This document shows, piece by piece, positions 34,610 to 44,091 of a DNA stretch of 64,000 bases. Position 1 is the first letter of the stretch. Each line of letters starts with the position of its first letter. The translations under genes and the position numbers were made by a program. Under the pieces are notes generated by a model that saw only the letters and a program-made list of their open reading frames with translations, was not told the DNA's origin and searched no databases. The stretch is taken from positions 2,790,001 to 2,854,000 of the forward strand of contig NZ_CP071463.1 in NCBI RefSeq assembly GCF_017352095.1. The letters are read 5' to 3'. This DNA comes from Natrinema longum (GTDB lineage Archaea > Halobacteriota > Halobacteria > Halobacteriales > Natrialbaceae).

Positions 34610-35962
34610 ATGACGAACGGAAACCTGACCGCCGCGGAAGAGGACGTACTGGACGAGATCGAAGACGAAGACATCGACTTCCTTCGGCTGCAGTTTACCG
34701 ACATTCTGGGGACGGTCAAGAACGTCTCCGTGCCCGCACGCCAGGCCGAGAAGGCCTTCACCGAAGGGATCTACTTCGACGGCTCCTCGATCGAGGGGTT
34801 CGTTCGCATTCAGGAATCGGACATGCGGCTCAAGCCCGACCCCGACACGTTCGCGATCCTCCCGTGGCAAAACCGCGAGGACGGTGCATCGGCCCGGATG
34901 ATCTGCGACGTCATCGACACTTCGACGGGCGAACCCTTCGAGGGCGACCCGCGACGCGTCCTCAAGAACGCACTCGAGCGTGCCGACGATCTGGGCTACA
35001 CGGTCAACGCCGCGCCCGAGCCGGAGTTCTTCCTCTTCGAGGAGGACGAGGAGGGCCGCGCCACGACGGAGACGGGCGATCACGGCGGCTACTTCGACCT
35101 CGCGCCGAAAGACCTCGCCAGCGACGTTCGCCGCGACATCATCTACGGCTTAGAGGACATGGGCTTCGAGATCGAAGCGAGCCATCACGAGGTCGCTCGC
35201 GGCCAACACGAGATCAACTTCGAGTACGACGACGCGCTCTCGACGGCCGACAACGTCGCGACGTTCCGTACCGTCGTCCGCGCGATCGCCGCCCAGCACG
35301 ACCAGCACGCGACCTTCATGCCCAAGCCGATTCCGCGCATCAACGGCTCGGGTATGCACACCCACCTCTCCCTGTTCGAGGACGGTGAGAACGCCTTCCA
35401 CGACGAGGACGACGAGTTCGACCTCTCGGAGACCGCCCACTCCTTCATCGCCGGCATCCTCGAGCACGCGCCGGCGATCACGGCGGTCTCGAACCCGACG
35501 GTCAACAGCTACAAACGGCTCGTGCCCGGCTACGAGGCACCAGTCTACGTCGCCTGGTCGGACCGCAACCGCTCGGCGCTGATCCGCAAGCCCGCGGCCC
35601 GCGTCCCGGCCGCCTCGCGCATCGAGGCTCGCTTCCCCGATCCGTCGTGTAACCCCTACCTCGCGCTGGCGGCGCTCATCCACGCCGGCCTCGACGGGAT
35701 CGAACGCGACCTCGAGTGTCCGGACCCGGTTCGGGAGAACATCTACGAGTTCGACGAGGAGAAACGCGAGGAGTACGGCATCGAGACGCTGCCGACGAAC
35801 CTCGGCGAAGCCGTCGCGGCACTCGAGGACGACGAGGTCATCTACGGGGCACTCGGCGAGCACGTCGGGCCGAAGTTCGTCGAAGCCAAAGAACAGGAGT
35901 TCGAAGACTACCTCGTCGACGTCTCCGACTGGGAGCTCGAGCGCTACCTCGAGACGTTCTGA
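34610..35962 (+). CDS. glnA: Glutamine synthetase type I
   Basis: A 450-residue GSI. It has the beta-grasp start ([20 protein letters not shown]), the DGSSIEGF loop, catalytic-site metal ligands in APEPEFFLF and [14 protein letters not shown], the ATP/ammonium region [20 protein letters not shown] and [19 protein letters not shown]. It makes glutamine from glutamate and ammonia. The Tyr adenylylation motif of proteobacterial enzymes is absent, as expected in archaea. The ATG at 34610 starts [17 protein letters not shown]. The next downstream gene on the opposite strand is a small winged-helix protein. Confidence 0.97.
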   Translation: MTNGNLTAAEEDVLDEIEDEDIDFLRLQFTDILGTVKNVSVPARQAEKAFTEGIYFDGSSIEGFVRIQESDMRLKPDPDTFAILPWQNREDGASARMICDVIDTSTGEPFEGDPRRVLKNALERADDLGYTVNAAPEPEFFLFEEDEEGRATTETGDHGGYFDLAPKDLASDVRRDIIYGLEDMGFEIEASHHEVARGQHEINFEYDDALSTADNVATFRTVVRAIAAQHDQHATFMPKPIPRINGSGMHTHLSLFEDGENAFHDEDDEFDLSETAHSFIAGILEHAPAITAVSNPTVNSYKRLVPGYEAPVYVAWSDRNRSALIRKPAARVPAASRIEARFPDPSCNPYLALAALIHAGLDGIERDLECPDPVRENIYEFDEEKREEYGIETLPTNLGEAVAALEDDEVIYGALGEHVGPKFVEAKEQEFEDYLVDVSDWELERYLETF

Positions 35963-36091
35963 GCTGCCGTCGAAACGGTCGTTCGCGGTCGGCTCGTTCG
36001 GGCACGGGAATCGTCCGGGATCCGACCCCGTCTGTATCAACTGTCGCGGGAACGGCGACGCGGCCGTCGCTTCACGACGACGCCGTCGGGA

Positions 36092-36322
36092 TCAGTTCGC
36101 GAGAACGTACTCCGATTCGGCTTGCTCGACGTAGCCGGCACTCGACAGCGAGTTCAGCACGCTCAGGATGTTGATCTTCTTCATCGCCAGTATCTCCCCC
36201 AGCTCTTCGATCGTCGCCCCCTCGGCGACCTCCAGGTAGATGTAGACGAGTTTCGCGTGGGCTGACTCGAGATCGTCGGGAACCGGATCGATGCGTGCTC
36301 TGCGGCGCGTTTGCGAGGCCAT
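36092..36322 (-). CDS. Small winged-helix protein (76 aa)
   Basis: A 76-residue protein with a likely winged helix: LVYIYLEVAEGATIEELGEILAMKKINILSVLNSLSSAGYVEQAESEYVLA. It converges with glnA. Basic N-terminus MASQTRRRARIDPVP. An ATG at 36322 lies 27-35 bases downstream of a very good TATA box on the minus strand, so I used it; the longer frame to 36379 includes the TATA region. A role in regulating glnA is possible but the adjacency alone does not show it. Confidence 0.78.
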   Translation of the reverse strand: MASQTRRRARIDPVPDDLESAHAKLVYIYLEVAEGATIEELGEILAMKKINILSVLNSLSSAGYVEQAESEYVLAN

Positions 36323-36348
36323 AGTCAGCCGTACGGACCTCGTTCTGG

Positions 36349-36357
36349 TATATAAAT
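36349..36357 (-). promoter_or_regulatory. TATA box of the small winged-helix gene
   Basis: ATTTATATA on the minus strand, centred about 31 bases upstream of the ATG at 36322: expected for a leaderless mRNA. Confidence 0.6.
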
Positions 36358-36490
36358 CTACACGTATTTGGAGTACCAATGAATACTAGGACTACATATA
36401 CTGCGTGGTATCACGCACCAATATCCTCCATCGGGGAGTGTTCATCCCGAAAAACCATGGTTTACGGGGATCCTCGTCCCATCGGCGTAT

Positions 36491-36802
36491 ATGACCGCCG
36501 ACGAGCGACCGACTCCCCCACGGGAGCTGGACCAGGTGAGCCGCGACGTACTCGAGGAACTCGCCGGGAGAGACGTCGCCACCCTCCGGACGATGAGTTC
36601 CTATCTCGAGGACGTGGCGACGTGGAAAGCACGACGGACCGACGACGGGGAAGCGACGTCGGCGACGGCCGATCCCGACGCGTACCCCGACGATGTCCCG
36701 GAGCGAGCGAGCGTCTCGGTGACCGAGATCGGCGGCACCGAGTACTACTACTATCAGTGGCGCGAGGACGACGAGATCAGATCGCGGACCGAACAGCTGT
36801 AG
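36491..36802 (+). CDS. Conserved hypothetical protein (103 aa)
   Basis: A 103-residue acidic protein with a helical first half (ELDQVSRDVLEELAGRDVATLRTMSSYLEDVATWKARR), a short disordered acidic linker and a C-terminal strand pair ending YYYYQWREDDEIRSRTEQL. The Tyr-rich YYYYQWRE motif is distinctive and recalls small haloarchaeal proteins with a YxYxxWR sequence. I cannot name its function. The ATG at 36491 is the only plausible start. Confidence 0.7.
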   Translation: MTADERPTPPRELDQVSRDVLEELAGRDVATLRTMSSYLEDVATWKARRTDDGEATSATADPDAYPDDVPERASVSVTEIGGTEYYYYQWREDDEIRSRTEQL

Positions 36803-36868
36803 CCGGATGCGGCGCATTACCCGTTATACACCTGGAGCCACGCTGCAGCGCCGCCGGTCGTGGGTGGC

Positions 36869-37708
36869 TCAAACCGACTCGTAGGGTCCGAGCCGCGTTC
36901 CGTCCAGCAAGTAGGCGTCGCCCTCCGCCAGCCCCGCCGGGATGAACGGCGAGAGAAACGACTGCCCGGAGACGTTGATCCAGGTTCCGCCGACGAGGTC
37001 GTTGAACGCCGGGAACACGACTACTCCGGGCGGCGATCCGTCCGTCCCCTCGAGCCACGACACCCCCTCGTACTCGGGGCGGTCGCGAAACGGGTCGGGA
37101 TCGAGCCGCCCCCGCAGCCACGCACGCTCGACGCGACTGCCGCCGACCTCGTCCTCGAGTCGCACGCAGGGATGTTCGTGACCCAGGCAGATCACGTCGC
37201 TTTCGAGGACCGCCGGTGTGGGCCACGTGTGGCCGTGACAGACGCCGACGTCGCCGATCGTGATGCCGTCGCCGGAAACGACGGTGACGTCCGAACCGAT
37301 ATCGTCACTGTCCGTGAGCCAGGTTTCGATTCGACCGTCGTGATTCCCCTTGACGACGGTGACTGCAAACGTCGCCGGAAACGACTCGAACAGCACCTCG
37401 AGTTCGCCGCGTTCGGCCCCGCCCGGCTCGCCGATCGAGTGCATGAGATCGCCGAGGACGACCAGCCGATCCGGACGGACTCGCTCGAGGAGTGCCAGCA
37501 ACTGCTCGCGCCGGTCCGGCGCTCGACTGGGAACGTCGACGCCGCGCTCGTATCGCAGGCCGGCCTCGTAACCGGCGTGATAGTCGGCGACGAACAAGAC
37601 GCGTTGGCTCCCGACTGTGGCCGTCGCGGCCGGTTCGCCGGGGAGAGGCTCGACTCGCGGCGGCGTCGACGCGGGTCCGGACGCGGAGCGACGGTGACCG
37701 TCTCCCAT
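36869..37708 (-). CDS. rpe: RPA-associated calcineurin-like phosphoesterase
   Basis: A 279-residue metallophosphoesterase. Metal motifs in order: FVADYHAGYE (D-x-H), VVLGDLMHS (GD), VKGNHDG (GNHD), CHGHTW and CLGHEHP (GHxH). It is third in the rpa-rpap-rpe operon, 10 bases after the rpap stop. In Haloferax volcanii the rpa1 operon has the same order and the phosphoesterase is called Rpe. Its substrate is not known; a DNA-end processing role in repair is an inference from the partners. Start: ATG at 37708. Confidence 0.88.
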   Translation of the reverse strand: MGDGHRRSASGPASTPPRVEPLPGEPAATATVGSQRVLFVADYHAGYEAGLRYERGVDVPSRAPDRREQLLALLERVRPDRLVVLGDLMHSIGEPGGAERGELEVLFESFPATFAVTVVKGNHDGRIETWLTDSDDIGSDVTVVSGDGITIGDVGVCHGHTWPTPAVLESDVICLGHEHPCVRLEDEVGGSRVERAWLRGRLDPDPFRDRPEYEGVSWLEGTDGSPPGVVVFPAFNDLVGGTWINVSGQSFLSPFIPAGLAEGDAYLLDGTRLGPYESV

Positions 37709-37718
37709 CGTCGGCCGA

Positions 37719-39485
37719 TCAGATCGCCTTCAGCGTCTCGTCGTCGGGTTCGTAACACTGACCGCCCATCAGGGCATCCTGGATCGCGTCCTCGACCTCG
37801 TCGGTGGACGCTCCGGTGTCGGCGGCGACCCGCTCGATCAGCGCCGCTCGATCGGCACCGTCACCGTCGTCGAGGTCGGCCATGGTCTCGACGACGTAGT
37901 CGGCCAGATCGACGTCGTCGGCCGGTTCGTCCTCGCCTTCGGCCTCATCGGCTTCCGAGCCCTCGTCGGCCGGTGACTCGTCCGCATCCGATTCCGGCTC
38001 CGCCTCGTTCGTGGGTTCCGGCTCCTGCTCGAGGGACTCGTCCGCTCGGCCGTCGTCCGCGGCCTCGAGTCCCGATTCGGGCGGCGAGCCGAGATCGTCG
38101 GCCGGCTCGGTAGCGTCCGTCTCGCCCGTGCCGTCGTCGGCCGCGGGCTCGTCTTCGCCCCATCCCGAATCGCGCTCCGTCTCGCCGACCTCGTCCGCCT
38201 CGGGTTCGGGCACGTCGATGTCGGCCGCACCGGGCTCGTCGACCTCGCTGCCGGTCGTGAACTCCGCGCCGAACTCCGCCTCGAGTTGTTCGCGTTCCTC
38301 CTCGTCCATCTCGTACATGCCGTCGTCTCCGTCGCCGGCATCGAAGTCGCCGAGTTCGTCGTCGCCGCTGGCGTCGTCGCCGGCTGCCGTCGCACCGTCG
38401 CCCTCGGCTGTGGTCGCGTCGATCTCGGACTCGGAACCGGTCGCGGTGGTCTCTGACTCGCCGGTGTCGCTCGAGTCCGCGTCGGAGTCGGCGTCGGCTG
38501 TGTCGGTCTCGACGTCGGCCGTCCCCGTCTCGAGGTCGGCATCGATGTCGGTCGTAGAAGCGGTATCCGTGCCGTCGCTCGTCGCCGTCCCGGCGGCGGA
38601 GCCGTGCTGTGTGTCCGCTGGGTCGGCCGCTTGTGGGCTCCCGCCGGCCGTCGCCATCGCAGGCTCCATCGACTGCGGTTCGGCCTCGGGTGTCGAGTCG
38701 GCGCTGGCTTCGAGGGCCTCGCGATCGACGCCGTCGAGATCGGCAAGCGACGCGAACGTCGTCTCGAAGTCGGGGGTGGTCGCGTCGGGTGCGATGTCGA
38801 GCCCGCTCACCTGATCGCGGTCGCCCGCGACGACCTCGACCGCCTCGAGCGTACACGCTCGCAGGGCTGCCAGATACGACGGCGTCGTCCCGTAGTGGTC
38901 CTGTGCGAGCGGAACGCCCGCCGCGAGGCCGGACTCGACGCCGGCCTCGAGCAGGGCGTCGGTCAGGGTCTCGCCGCTCGCGTCTAGCTCGGCGGCTCCG
39001 GCGTAGGTGCCGATCCGATCGATCGTCTGTTCGGCCGCGCTGACGACCCAGCGGTCCCGGGTGTCGGCGTCGACCGTCGCGATGCTTTCCGGGCGGATCG
39101 AGGTGTATACCTGGTCCGAATCGTCGGGCTGGAAGGTTCGAGCCTTCCCCGTCACGGCGACGAATTCGGGGGGCTCCGTTCCCTCGAGGAAGGCCAGTTC
39201 GTCGGGCTGGTACTGGCCGGCGTAGACGACGAACGCGCCGGTCGGGTCGACGACGCGGGCACGGACCATCTCGTCGTTGACCGACGTGACTTCGGTGAGC
39301 GTCCCGACGACGAAGACGCGGTTGAGTCGGGCACCGGTCGGCGTGATCACGTAGTTGGGAGCCCGTTCCTCGTCGCTCTCGGCGTAGGACAGCGTCGCGT
39401 CGTCGTACTCGGCCGCGAAGAGCCGGTAGGCGAGTTCTCGTCCCGGCACCTCGTCGTCGCCGTTGCCGTCGCCGTTCGCGCTCAT
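37719..39485 (-). CDS. RPA-associated protein (Rpap)
   Basis: A 588-residue protein. Residues about 15-200 match the COG3390-type RPA-associated domain, with an OB-fold region RLNRVFVVGTLTEVTSVNDEMVRARVVDPTGAFVVYAGQYQPDELAFL. Residues about 260-510 are a highly acidic low-complexity linker (Asp/Glu/Ser/Thr). The last 65 residues are a helical, winged-helix-like domain (DLADYVVETMADLDDGDGADRAALIERVAADTGASTDEVEDAIQDALMGGQCYEP). The ATGA overlap with rpa shows coupled translation. Rpap proteins bind their cognate RPA on single-stranded DNA in Haloferax; here this is inferred. Confidence 0.85.
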   Translation of the reverse strand: MSANGDGNGDDEVPGRELAYRLFAAEYDDATLSYAESDEERAPNYVITPTGARLNRVFVVGTLTEVTSVNDEMVRARVVDPTGAFVVYAGQYQPDELAFLEGTEPPEFVAVTGKARTFQPDDSDQVYTSIRPESIATVDADTRDRWVVSAAEQTIDRIGTYAGAAELDASGETLTDALLEAGVESGLAAGVPLAQDHYGTTPSYLAALRACTLEAVEVVAGDRDQVSGLDIAPDATTPDFETTFASLADLDGVDREALEASADSTPEAEPQSMEPAMATAGGSPQAADPADTQHGSAAGTATSDGTDTASTTDIDADLETGTADVETDTADADSDADSSDTGESETTATGSESEIDATTAEGDGATAAGDDASGDDELGDFDAGDGDDGMYEMDEEEREQLEAEFGAEFTTGSEVDEPGAADIDVPEPEADEVGETERDSGWGEDEPAADDGTGETDATEPADDLGSPPESGLEAADDGRADESLEQEPEPTNEAEPESDADESPADEGSEADEAEGEDEPADDVDLADYVVETMADLDDGDGADRAALIERVAADTGASTDEVEDAIQDALMGGQCYEPDDETLKAI

Positions 39486-40756
39486 GCGTCCACCTCCTCG
39501 AGGAAGGCAGTCGCACGGGCGGCCGGATCGTCGTCGCTCTCCTCGAAGGTCTCGGCGTCGAGGTTCGCGCCGTACTCGTCGACCGAGAGGTGACCGCGCA
39601 CGCGGTATTCACGACCGACGATTCGCTCGCGGATCCGGTCCGCGACGACCTCCTGGTCCATGGCTTCCCGGGCCTGTTCTAAGGCGTCGTCCAAGGTGCC
39701 GCCGTAGACCCGTTCGGTGAGTTCGTCGTCGAGGACGACGGTAACGGTGCCGGTGCCGTCGTCGAGGATCGCCTTGACGCGGAGGTCGTCGATACCCTCG
39801 ACGTCGCCGTGCGTTCTGCACTGTCCCTTCTGGATGACCCGGTAACACTCCGGACAGCGCTGGATCAGCCCGGAGCCGTCACGGACCGCGAGCAGGTTGC
39901 CCACGACTTCGACGTCGTAGATACCGCCCGTGCCGACGGCGTCGCCGACATCCATCGTCGACGTGTCGCTGCCGACGTCGATCTCCCGGTCGAGTTCGGT
40001 GACCGTCGAGAACGCCGAGACGTTGACTTCGGGCACGCCCCGGAACTCCTGGACGTACGCGTTCTCGATGCGGACCGAGCCGCCGTCCTCGATTTCGGGT
40101 TCGGGGTCCCAGTTCGTAAACGGCAGGCGACCGCTCTCGTCGCCGAAGACGCCGCTCAGGATGTCCGTCTCGCCGTCCCGTCCGTCGATCGTCTTGCGCT
40201 CGCAGTCGACGACCGTGACCTCGATCGTGACCGCGCGATCGCCGGTCCGGAGGTCGGCCAGCTGTGCCTCGCCGCCGATCTCGTAGGGCACTTCGAGCGA
40301 GCCGTCCTGAAACGACAGCGAGGTGCTCTCGCCGAGGTTGAGTTCGGGTTCGCCGTCCCACTCGCGGACGCCGGCGTTGCCCGCGGTGATCGTATCGCCG
40401 GGCTCGAGGCCGAAGTCCTCCCAGGCGGTGTAGTCGATGACGCCGGTCTCGTCGGCCAGTCGGCCTTCGACGATGACGTGATCGGAGCCCTGATAGCGGA
40501 TCGACCGCTCGCCTGCCGTCAGGACGACGCCCGTCACGGTGACGTTGCTCTCGTCGGGCGTGATCTCGGCGATGTCCTTCGCGGACGGGGTCCCGCCACC
40601 GCCGCTGGATCCGTCGCCGTACTTCCGCCGGAGGCTCTGTTTGGCCTCGTCAACCGGGACGCTGTACTCCACCAAATTCTGCAGGTCGGCTTTGACCTCC
40701 TCTTTGTCAACACCGAGGTCGGAGGCGAGATCCTCGGCATGATCGTCGAGTTCCAT
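39482..40756 (-). CDS. rpa1: Single-stranded DNA-binding protein RPA (three OB folds plus zinc finger)
   Basis: A 424-residue archaeal RPA. A helical N-terminus (residues 1-50, DHAEDLASDLGVDKEEVKADLQNL) precedes three OB folds at about 65-160, 170-270 and 275-400, the last carrying a zinc motif CPECYRVIQKGQCRTH. It coats single-stranded DNA in replication and repair. Operon order rpa-rpap-rpe matches the rpa1 operon of Haloferax volcanii, hence the symbol. ATG at 40756 used; a GTG-less extension to 40780 is unlikely. Confidence 0.92.
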   Translation of the reverse strand: MELDDHAEDLASDLGVDKEEVKADLQNLVEYSVPVDEAKQSLRRKYGDGSSGGGGTPSAKDIAEITPDESNVTVTGVVLTAGERSIRYQGSDHVIVEGRLADETGVIDYTAWEDFGLEPGDTITAGNAGVREWDGEPELNLGESTSLSFQDGSLEVPYEIGGEAQLADLRTGDRAVTIEVTVVDCERKTIDGRDGETDILSGVFGDESGRLPFTNWDPEPEIEDGGSVRIENAYVQEFRGVPEVNVSAFSTVTELDREIDVGSDTSTMDVGDAVGTGGIYDVEVVGNLLAVRDGSGLIQRCPECYRVIQKGQCRTHGDVEGIDDLRVKAILDDGTGTVTVVLDDELTERVYGGTLDDALEQAREAMDQEVVADRIRERIVGREYRVRGHLSVDEYGANLDAETFEESDDDPAARATAFLEEVDA

Positions 40757-40903
40757 CGTTTGCCTTTCGAGTTGGGGCATAAAAAGCGTTCCCGCAGGGC
40801 GGTGACCGTGAGCCGGTCGGCGCTCGCGGAGCGCCGCTCGTCATATATCCTGTCGAATTGCAGGTCAAATCATAGAACGGGTCCCGGAGAAATCATCGGG
40901 CGT

Positions 40904-41245
40904 ATGGCTACCGTCGAGACCATCCTTTCGTCGATCTTCAGTACTGTCCTCGAACTCCATTCGGGTCAGCTCGGACTCCTCTCGGGGATTCTCATCGGTA
41001 TCCTCTACTGGCACGGCTACCGCCGCTCGTCGCTCGTCCTCCTCACTGCGTTCTATCTGCTGGCGCTCGGTCTCGTGCCTGCCTCCACCAGGGGAATGGT
41101 CGTAGTTCAATCCAAGCCGTGGTACTTCTGCTCGCTCCTCGTTCTCACCTCGCTTGCCGCGATCAGCGCGCGCGTCGTCTGGACCCGGGTCTCCCACTCG
41201 AGTCAGCCCCGCTCGCTGGACGTCGGACACGGCGGGAATCTGTAA
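40904..41245 (+). CDS. Small membrane protein, unknown function
   Basis: A 113-residue protein with about three hydrophobic stretches (GLLSGILIGILYWHGY, LVLLTAFYLLALGLV, YFCSLLVLTSLAAISARVVW). The ATG at 40904 sits about 150 bases from the divergent rpa start. It converges with the sulfotransferase-like gene just 3 bases past its stop. No family recognised. Confidence 0.65.
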   Translation: MATVETILSSIFSTVLELHSGQLGLLSGILIGILYWHGYRRSSLVLLTAFYLLALGLVPASTRGMVVVQSKPWYFCSLLVLTSLAAISARVVWTRVSHSSQPRSLDVGHGGNL

Positions 41246-41248
41246 CGC

Positions 41249-42643
41249 TCACTCGCGCTCGCGCGTGACCGGGAGCCGGACCCGAACGCTCGATTCGCGG
41301 AGCCACCAGCCGATCTCGAGGCTGGCCCAGGTCAGCCCCGACAGGAGCCCGACAGCGATGGCGGCGGCCTCTCCCTTGCCGATCCAGACCGGTGCCACGA
41401 AAATCAACGCGTTGGTGAGCCGGTGAGGGAGAACGCGCTCGAGAAGGCGACCCACGAATTCGACCGGTCCGAACCCGCGGGTATCGGTGTCGCCGCCGTC
41501 GGTGACGGTCCGGGACTCGAGTCCGAGTTCCTGTGCGCTCTGGCCGCCCTCGCTTTCGGCACCCGTCTCGAGACGCTCCGCGTCGTAGGGGAGCGTGGAG
41601 CCGACTTGCCAGACGACGGCCCCGGAGGCGTTGACTTCCATCACGCGATTGCCGTGGGTGTCGGTGATGAGCGTGTTGCCGTTGGGGAGCCGGTCGGCAT
41701 CGCGGGGCCATTGGATCCGATCGTCTTCCCACTCCCAGGTTCGATTCCACTCCCCATCCTCGCGCTGGAACTCCTGGACGCGCCCGTTTTCGGAGTCCGC
41801 AACGACGACGGCCGGGCCGCCCCGACTTTCGGGCACGTAATCCGGATTGTGCTGTTCGTACATGGTCCCGTACTCGTTCTCTGCCCCGAGCGTCCAGTTC
41901 TCGAGGAGCCCCTCCCGACGGTCGAGGAAGACGACCTGATCCTGGTTGCGGAGGCTGACCATGATTCGACCCGCCATCGCTCCGCGCTCGATGTATTCGA
42001 CGTCGTTGATGTGGGCCCAGTCGCGGGGGAACGAATGGCCGCTCTCGAGGGAGAAGTCGCTCTGGGCGTCCCAGAGCCACTCGACGATCTCCGTCTCCGT
42101 GTTCACGATGAAGACCTGATCCGCCACGATGTCGGCGACGACGACGTGGCTCTCGTTGATGCGATCCATGTCGTGCCACTCGCCGGCGGTTTCCTTGTGA
42201 TCGTAGCGCTCGTAGAGCACCTCGACCTCGCCGGTCTCGAGGTCGGCCCGTTCGATGACGTTCAGCGCACACGGGGGCTCGGAGCAGGTGGGGCCCGCCG
42301 TGTGGATCGTGTCCGTCGCGGTGTACTCGACGGTCAGCGGGTCGTCTTCGACGGGGTCGACGTCGAAGTACTTCGTTCGCGTGTTGTTGTAGTAGAGCAC
42401 GTCGCCGTCGGGTTCGTAGGCCGTAATCGTTCCGGCACGGCCCGATTCGGTGACGACGGTGTGGTTCTCGGTCGGCGGGGCCGCCGGAACAGCCGCTTTC
42501 GACGCCGTCGAGAGCCCGCCCGACGCCGAACTGGCGACGACGGCAGCCGAGAGCAACACGAGGACGGCGAAGGCGATCCGGAGCCGACAGCGCGTGAGCG
42601 CCGATCGAACGCCAGCGAGCGACGGACGTGACCGGTCAATCAC
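41249..42643 (-). CDS. Arylsulfotransferase (ASST)-like membrane protein
   Basis: A 464-residue protein. It has a membrane anchor at residues about 21-42, an extracellular ASST-type beta-propeller in the middle, and a second hydrophobic region near 415-445 (ALIFVAPVWIGKG... AAIAVGLLSGL). Repeated propeller-like strands include GEWHDMDRINESHVVVADI, HSFPRDWAHINDVEYIERG and DADRLPNGNTLITDTHGNRVMEV, the last with the NGNTLITD motif typical of ASST-like proteins. Whether the catalytic His residues of true arylsulfate sulfotransferases are present is uncertain. Start is GTG at 42643. Confidence 0.78.
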   Translation of the reverse strand: MIDRSRPSLAGVRSALTRCRLRIAFAVLVLLSAAVVASSASGGLSTASKAAVPAAPPTENHTVVTESGRAGTITAYEPDGDVLYYNNTRTKYFDVDPVEDDPLTVEYTATDTIHTAGPTCSEPPCALNVIERADLETGEVEVLYERYDHKETAGEWHDMDRINESHVVVADIVADQVFIVNTETEIVEWLWDAQSDFSLESGHSFPRDWAHINDVEYIERGAMAGRIMVSLRNQDQVVFLDRREGLLENWTLGAENEYGTMYEQHNPDYVPESRGGPAVVVADSENGRVQEFQREDGEWNRTWEWEDDRIQWPRDADRLPNGNTLITDTHGNRVMEVNASGAVVWQVGSTLPYDAERLETGAESEGGQSAQELGLESRTVTDGGDTDTRGFGPVEFVGRLLERVLPHRLTNALIFVAPVWIGKGEAAAIAVGLLSGLTWASLEIGWWLRESSVRVRLPVTRERE

Positions 42644-42833
42644 GCGAGGCCCCCTCGAACACGGGCGGATTCGTCTGGGAAGCCATCGATAGTCGGTTTC
42701 AGCGTGAGATACTAGTACGTTTTTTCACTCGTCGATGACTGTCACGGAATCGAACCGAGTAGAACGACCGAACAGCCATCGAGACGGCATCGCGTTCGTC
42801 GGTCGACGCTGCCGCCGGGTCCGGGCGGCGATC

Positions 42834-43829
42834 TCAGGGCCGCGGTGCGGCCTTCTGGAGCGCCGTCTCGGCGATGTTGCCGCCGTAGTCGGCGCTTCTG
42901 GACAGCGAGTCGACGATCAACCCCAGCGACTGGGCCTGTACTGGCTCGAGGTCGCGGAGCATATCGTCGATCTGGCGGGTGTGTTCGTCGATCTCGAGGA
43001 CGGCCTCGCGGGCCTCGTGGCCGAGTCGGTTCGCCTCCTCGGTTTCCTCGGCGAACAGCGCGTCCATCGCCTTCTCGAGGACGGTCGAGGCGTCGGCTTG
43101 CAGTTCCTCGAGCCCCTCGGCGACGGGCTCGGGGATGTCGTCGAGTTTGAGCGCGAGGTTGCTGATCTTGGCGGCGTGGTCGGCGACCCGTTCGAGCTGG
43201 CGAGCGCTGGAGTGGAAGTCGAAACAGTCCTCGCGGGGAACGCCGAGTTCCTCGGCGGCCCGGGGGGATCGAAGCGTCGCGCGGAAGATCCGCGAGACGA
43301 CGAGCCAGAGCCGGTCGACGTCGTCGTCGCGCTCGATCACGTCGTGTGCGATGTCGTCGTCGTTCGTAATCAGCGCCCGGACGGCGTCCTCGAGCATCGA
43401 CTGGGAGATCAAGCGCATGCGCGTGACCGCGTTGACGATCGACAGCTCCGAGGAATCGAGCAGGTCCTGAATGACGACGCTATCGGTCGTCTCCTCGAGC
43501 ACCTCGACGCCGACCAGTCCCTGTGTCGCATCGCGGATCGCCCGGCGCTGGTCGGTCGTGATCCGTCCGGCCTCGAGTCGGATGATATCGAAGCCGCTGA
43601 CGTACATCGTCATCACCGCTCGGGTCAGCCGCTCGCCCTCGAGACTCGAGATGTCGAGGGTCCCTTCCTGTCGATCCGTCTCGCTCCGAGGCGTCAGCAA
43701 GAGGGTCCCGTCTTCGGGATAGAACTCGACTGTCGTGCCGGCGCTGACGTCGTTGTCGGTCGCCCACGTCTTCGGCAGTGAGACGGTGTACGTCGATCCA
43801 CCCGTCACCTGTACCTTGCGCGTCTCCAT
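42834..43829 (-). CDS. phoU: AbrB-PhoU phosphate-uptake regulator
   Basis: A 331-residue protein with an N-terminal AbrB/SpoVT-type DNA-binding domain (METRKVQVTGGSTYTVSLPKTWATDNDVSAGTTVEFYPEDGTLLLTPR) and a PhoU helical bundle from about residue 110 with two ExxxD-type metal sites. Such fusions act as both signal and DNA-binding parts in haloarchaea. It is divergent from the first pst operon across a 262-base AT-rich region. A GATTTATAG TATA about 28 bases before the ATG fits a leaderless mRNA. Confidence 0.9.
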   Translation of the reverse strand: METRKVQVTGGSTYTVSLPKTWATDNDVSAGTTVEFYPEDGTLLLTPRSETDRQEGTLDISSLEGERLTRAVMTMYVSGFDIIRLEAGRITTDQRRAIRDATQGLVGVEVLEETTDSVVIQDLLDSSELSIVNAVTRMRLISQSMLEDAVRALITNDDDIAHDVIERDDDVDRLWLVVSRIFRATLRSPRAAEELGVPREDCFDFHSSARQLERVADHAAKISNLALKLDDIPEPVAEGLEELQADASTVLEKAMDALFAEETEEANRLGHEAREAVLEIDEHTRQIDDMLRDLEPVQAQSLGLIVDSLSRSADYGGNIAETALQKAAPRP

Positions 43830-43960
43830 GTGGCGCGGTTTTTGACCGTCGAACTATAAATCTGTATTCGTCTATAGACTCCCGCCGAGCCGTTCGTTGT
43901 CCCGATCTCGCTGGCGAGTCGAACTGGACGAGTACTCGAGCTTCCGGCCGGCTCCGTCTC

Positions 43961-43978
43961 ATATATACCTCTATATAT
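43961..43978 (+). promoter_or_regulatory. AT-rich inverted repeat in the pst1 promoter region
   Basis: ATATATA, spacer CCTC, TATATAT: a perfect 7-base inverted repeat between phoU and pstS. The palindrome CGATATCG (43993-44000) and the word GATATGTAC (44000-44008) follow, the latter also found upstream of the second pstS. Probable phosphate-responsive control region. Confidence 0.5.
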
Positions 43979-44049
43979 CAATACTACTCGAACGATATCG
44001 ATATGTACGACCTAGTTCGCTACGTACCGATCATACTCGATGGTACCCC

Positions 44050-44058
44050 TATTATAAA
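44050..44058 (+). promoter_or_regulatory. TATA box of the first pst operon
   Basis: TATTATAAA-type box upstream of pstS. The transcript would start about 44081, about 10 bases before the ATG. Confidence 0.6.
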
Positions 44059-44091
44059 CCGCTTTAGTAAGTCATTGCCCCTTTTCTGGTG

